Source: Granulicella mallensis (GTDB taxonomy: Bacteria > Acidobacteriota > Terriglobia > Terriglobales > Acidobacteriaceae). Taken from it: a stretch of DNA of 64,000 bases. Made by a program: the position numbers and the translations under genes. This document shows positions 62,262 to 64,000 of the stretch, one piece after another. Under the pieces are notes generated by a model, which did not search any database, was not told the DNA's origin, and saw only the letters and a list, made by a program, of their open reading frames with translations. Each line of letters begins with the position of its first letter. Positions within the stretch are counted from its first letter, which is position 1. The stretch spans positions 248,001 through 312,000 of the forward strand of contig NZ_JACHIO010000001.1 in NCBI RefSeq assembly GCF_014203225.1, in the 5' to 3' direction.

Positions 62262-63704
62262 TCAGGGCCTTCCGCTCCTCGCAGCCGGAGGAAGATGTTG
62301 TGGCCATCCGCCGGCAAGCGATTTGTACAGTAGAACGGCAGAGATGGCGCTGTTGGAATGGCTTTCCGCAGAAGCGTCTTCGGCCTGCAGTTGTACTCTC
62401 TGCGCGTCCAGCAAATCCAGTAAACCGGTAGCTCCATTCTTAAAACGAACACTGGCAAGATCGGCTGCACGTTTACTATCGTTGGCCGCGAGCTGGAGTT
62501 GAACGTCACGATCCTGTGACCTCGTATAGCTCACCAGAGCGTTCTCTACATCCTCAAGAGCCAGGAGAACCGACTGCTGATACTGGGCAAGTTGTGCATC
62601 GCCGTCGGCCCGCTTGGCTGCGATTCGAGCGCGAACTCTTCCTGTATCAAGAAAAGACCAATCGATGTTCAATGCCGCCAGATTCACAGCGCTGACTCCA
62701 TCAAACGGTGTATCCCCATGAAACTCGTTCAATCCAAGAAGGCCCGCGAAGTTGACACGCGGGAAAAGATCGGCAGTAGCAATACCGATTTGTTCTGTTG
62801 CAGCATGAAGTCGTTCCTCTGACGCGCTTACATCGGGGCGGCGACGCACAAGATCGGCCGGTGTTCCGGGATCGATACGTTGAGGAAGGTCAGGTAGTGG
62901 CTTTACCACTTCAAGCTCAGAGACGAGAGCCTCTGGGGAGAGCCCGCATAGCACGGCAAGGCGGTGCTCATCGAGTGCGATCGCAGAGAGCAGCTCCGGA
63001 ATGCGCGAGGTCGTCGTCTCCAGAAGAGCGCGTGCTCTCGACGTATCGAACTCTGTTCCTCTGCCAGCTGAGTAAGCTGCCTCAACCAGCCGTACTGTTT
63101 CCTGCTCGTTCTCAACATTCTCACGCGCGATCCGAAGAAGTTCCTGCCGTCCACGGAGATCTATATAAGTGCTCGCGACTTCTCCAACCACGGTAACCTG
63201 CATCGCCGCAAGGTTACTTGCATCCGCAAGAGTCTGCTGGCGTTGCGCCTCTATGTTGTGACGAACGCGACCAAAGAAATCGAGTTCCCAACTTGCATTG
63301 ATCCCTGGGGTAAAAAAGCGATTATTTCGCGGATAGCCAAACGCCTGGTCAGCGCCGAACTTCTGTCTTCCCACGCTCGTGCTCATCGTTACGGTGGGAT
63401 AGCGGTCAAACTTTGCTTCACGCAATAAGGCATTGGCGCTGTCGTAATGAGCCAGCGCGGCGCGCAGATCGTTGTTCGCAGTGAGTGAACGCTGCACAAG
63501 CGAGCTGAGCTCCGGGTCATGGAAGCTATGCCAGAACTCCGGATCATCCGCGTCTGCGTGGGGGCTAACATCAACAGACGCGGTATCGGGAGCGGTGAAC
63601 TGCTGCGGAAATACAAGCGTTGGCTGCTTGTAATGAGGGCCAACGGAACACCCGGTGAGCCCAAGCGAGAGCACCGTCGCCAGAATTGATTTGCGATTAA
63701 GCAT
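62262..63704 (-). CDS. Outer-membrane efflux lipoprotein (NodT family, TolC-like)
   Basis: 480 aa. Lipoprotein signal with LTGC lipobox at residues ~16-19, then CSVGPHYKQPTLVFP, the standard NodT start. WHSFHDPELSSLVQRSLTANNDLRAA opens the first of two coiled-coil halves; the second begins TPADLVRRRPDVSASEERLHAATEQIGIATADLFPRVNFAG, the most conserved stretch of the family. The C-terminal ~20 residues (GGWPQHLPPAARSGRP) are typical. It is the outer duct of a tripartite RND pump. Overlaps the RND permease gene by 8 bp, so one operon. Confidence 0.93.
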   Translation of the reverse strand: MLNRKSILATVLSLGLTGCSVGPHYKQPTLVFPQQFTAPDTASVDVSPHADADDPEFWHSFHDPELSSLVQRSLTANNDLRAALAHYDSANALLREAKFDRYPTVTMSTSVGRQKFGADQAFGYPRNNRFFTPGINASWELDFFGRVRHNIEAQRQQTLADASNLAAMQVTVVGEVASTYIDLRGRQELLRIARENVENEQETVRLVEAAYSAGRGTEFDTSRARALLETTTSRIPELLSAIALDEHRLAVLCGLSPEALVSELEVVKPLPDLPQRIDPGTPADLVRRRPDVSASEERLHAATEQIGIATADLFPRVNFAGLLGLNEFHGDTPFDGVSAVNLAALNIDWSFLDTGRVRARIAAKRADGDAQLAQYQQSVLLALEDVENALVSYTRSQDRDVQLQLAANDSKRAADLASVRFKNGATGLLDLLDAQRVQLQAEDASAESHSNSAISAVLLYKSLAGGWPQHLPPAARSGRP

Positions 63705-64000
63705 TGCTCACCCCCACTCCTCCGCAAGACTCTTCCGTTACTTCGCTAAGCTTTTTCTTCGTCCAGGTACGCAGTGCTACATAAAATACCGGAGTCAGAA
63801 AGAGACCAAACAAGGTCACACCGAGCATTCCAGAGAAGACAGTAATGCCTGTTGCGGCACGAACTTCGCTGCCGGCGCCGTGCCCCAGGAGCAATGGGAC
63901 GGAACCGGCGATAAAGGCGATCGAGGTCATCACAATCGGACGCAGACGCATGCGACAGGCTTCGAGCGCGGCTTCGACGATGCTCTTGCCCTGAATCTCT
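63697..64000 (-). CDS. RND efflux transporter permease, C-terminal part (gene runs off the window)
   Basis: The frame is open to the window edge; the visible ~100 residues read EAALEACRMRLRPIVMTSIAFIAGSVPLLLGHGAGSE, then ITVFSGMLGVTLFGLFLTPVFYVALR, which is the last membrane part of AcrB/MexF-type HAE1 pumps. The cytoplasmic tail is short. Uses proton-motive force to export drugs or other hydrophobic compounds, with the NodT protein as outer duct. Only the 3' part is present because the window ends. Confidence 0.93.
   Translation of the reverse strand, partial: EIQGKSIVEAALEACRMRLRPIVMTSIAFIAGSVPLLLGHGAGSEVRAATGITVFSGMLGVTLFGLFLTPVFYVALRTWTKKKLSEVTEESCGGVGVSNA

Overview
The window looks like a chromosomal piece of an Acidobacteriota genome (class Terriglobia, of the Granulicella/Terriglobus/Edaphobacter type). 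The grounds are moderately high GC, very large Oar-like TonB-dependent receptors with an N-terminal carboxypeptidase-regulatory domain, CadC-like winged-helix regulators fused to a periplasmic beta-propeller, secreted DUF1080 proteins, and Ig/BACON-rich secreted enzymes. The taxonomic call is an inference from gene style. No rRNA or tRNA gene was seen.

Layout. (1) 1-9079: carbohydrate degradation and a regulator: a truncated secreted GH53 galactanase with ricin-type domains, a MetX-like alpha/beta hydrolase, two secreted DUF1080 proteins, and a CadC-like regulator. (2) 9449-51710: a ~42-kb exopolysaccharide (EPS) locus. It opens with a sigma-54 activator (bEBP) and a secreted beta-helix lipoprotein, and closes with a paralogous beta-helix lipoprotein. 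Between them lie a leftward operon (aminotransferase, initiating sugar-phosphate transferase, universal stress protein), a rightward epimerase, a leftward nucleotide-sugar operon, a rightward operon (Gfo/Idh/MocA oxidoreductase, SMR-type transporter pair, FAD oxidoreductase, 65-aa membrane protein, deacetylase, two GT4), a ~17-kb rightward assembly operon (Wza-like, outer-membrane barrel, Wzz, BY-kinase, 1407-aa secreted protein, DUF2079, Wzx, Wzy, GT4, GT2, deacetylase) and a leftward GT4/acetyltransferase pair. (3) 51711-54044: a gene-poor strip with repeats, a LOV-like PAS protein and a Crp-type regulator. (4) 54099-61482: tannase-family esterase, secreted GH13 alpha-glucosidase and TonB-dependent receptor. 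(5) 61483-64000: a decayed regulator gene and the end of an RND efflux operon.

How the genes fit together. Homologues of all five enzymes of the WbpA-WbpB-WbpE-WbpD-WbpI route are present, so the polymer probably contains a 2,3-diacetamido-2,3-dideoxy-mannuronic acid-type residue. Assembly looks Wzx/Wzy-dependent, with an EpsB/WcaJ-type initiating transferase.

The most interesting signal is regulatory. Four copies of a palindrome, core TGCAA-N4-TTGC, occur in the intergenic regions of the EPS locus. Three of them sit about 105-150 bp upstream of predicted start sites at GG-N10-GC (sigma-54 type) promoter candidates, two of the three in divergent gaps where one palindrome could serve both directions. 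The bEBP gene lies at the edge of the locus, and a textbook TGTGA-N6-TCACA site lies in front of it. The window also carries a Crp-family protein whose recognition helix has the CRP-type R-E-x-x-x-R pattern. A cascade Crp-like protein -> bEBP -> sigma-54 EPS promoters is proposed; it is inference from sequence, not shown. Two copies of a ~114-bp palindromic element (MITE-like, TA ends) were also found.
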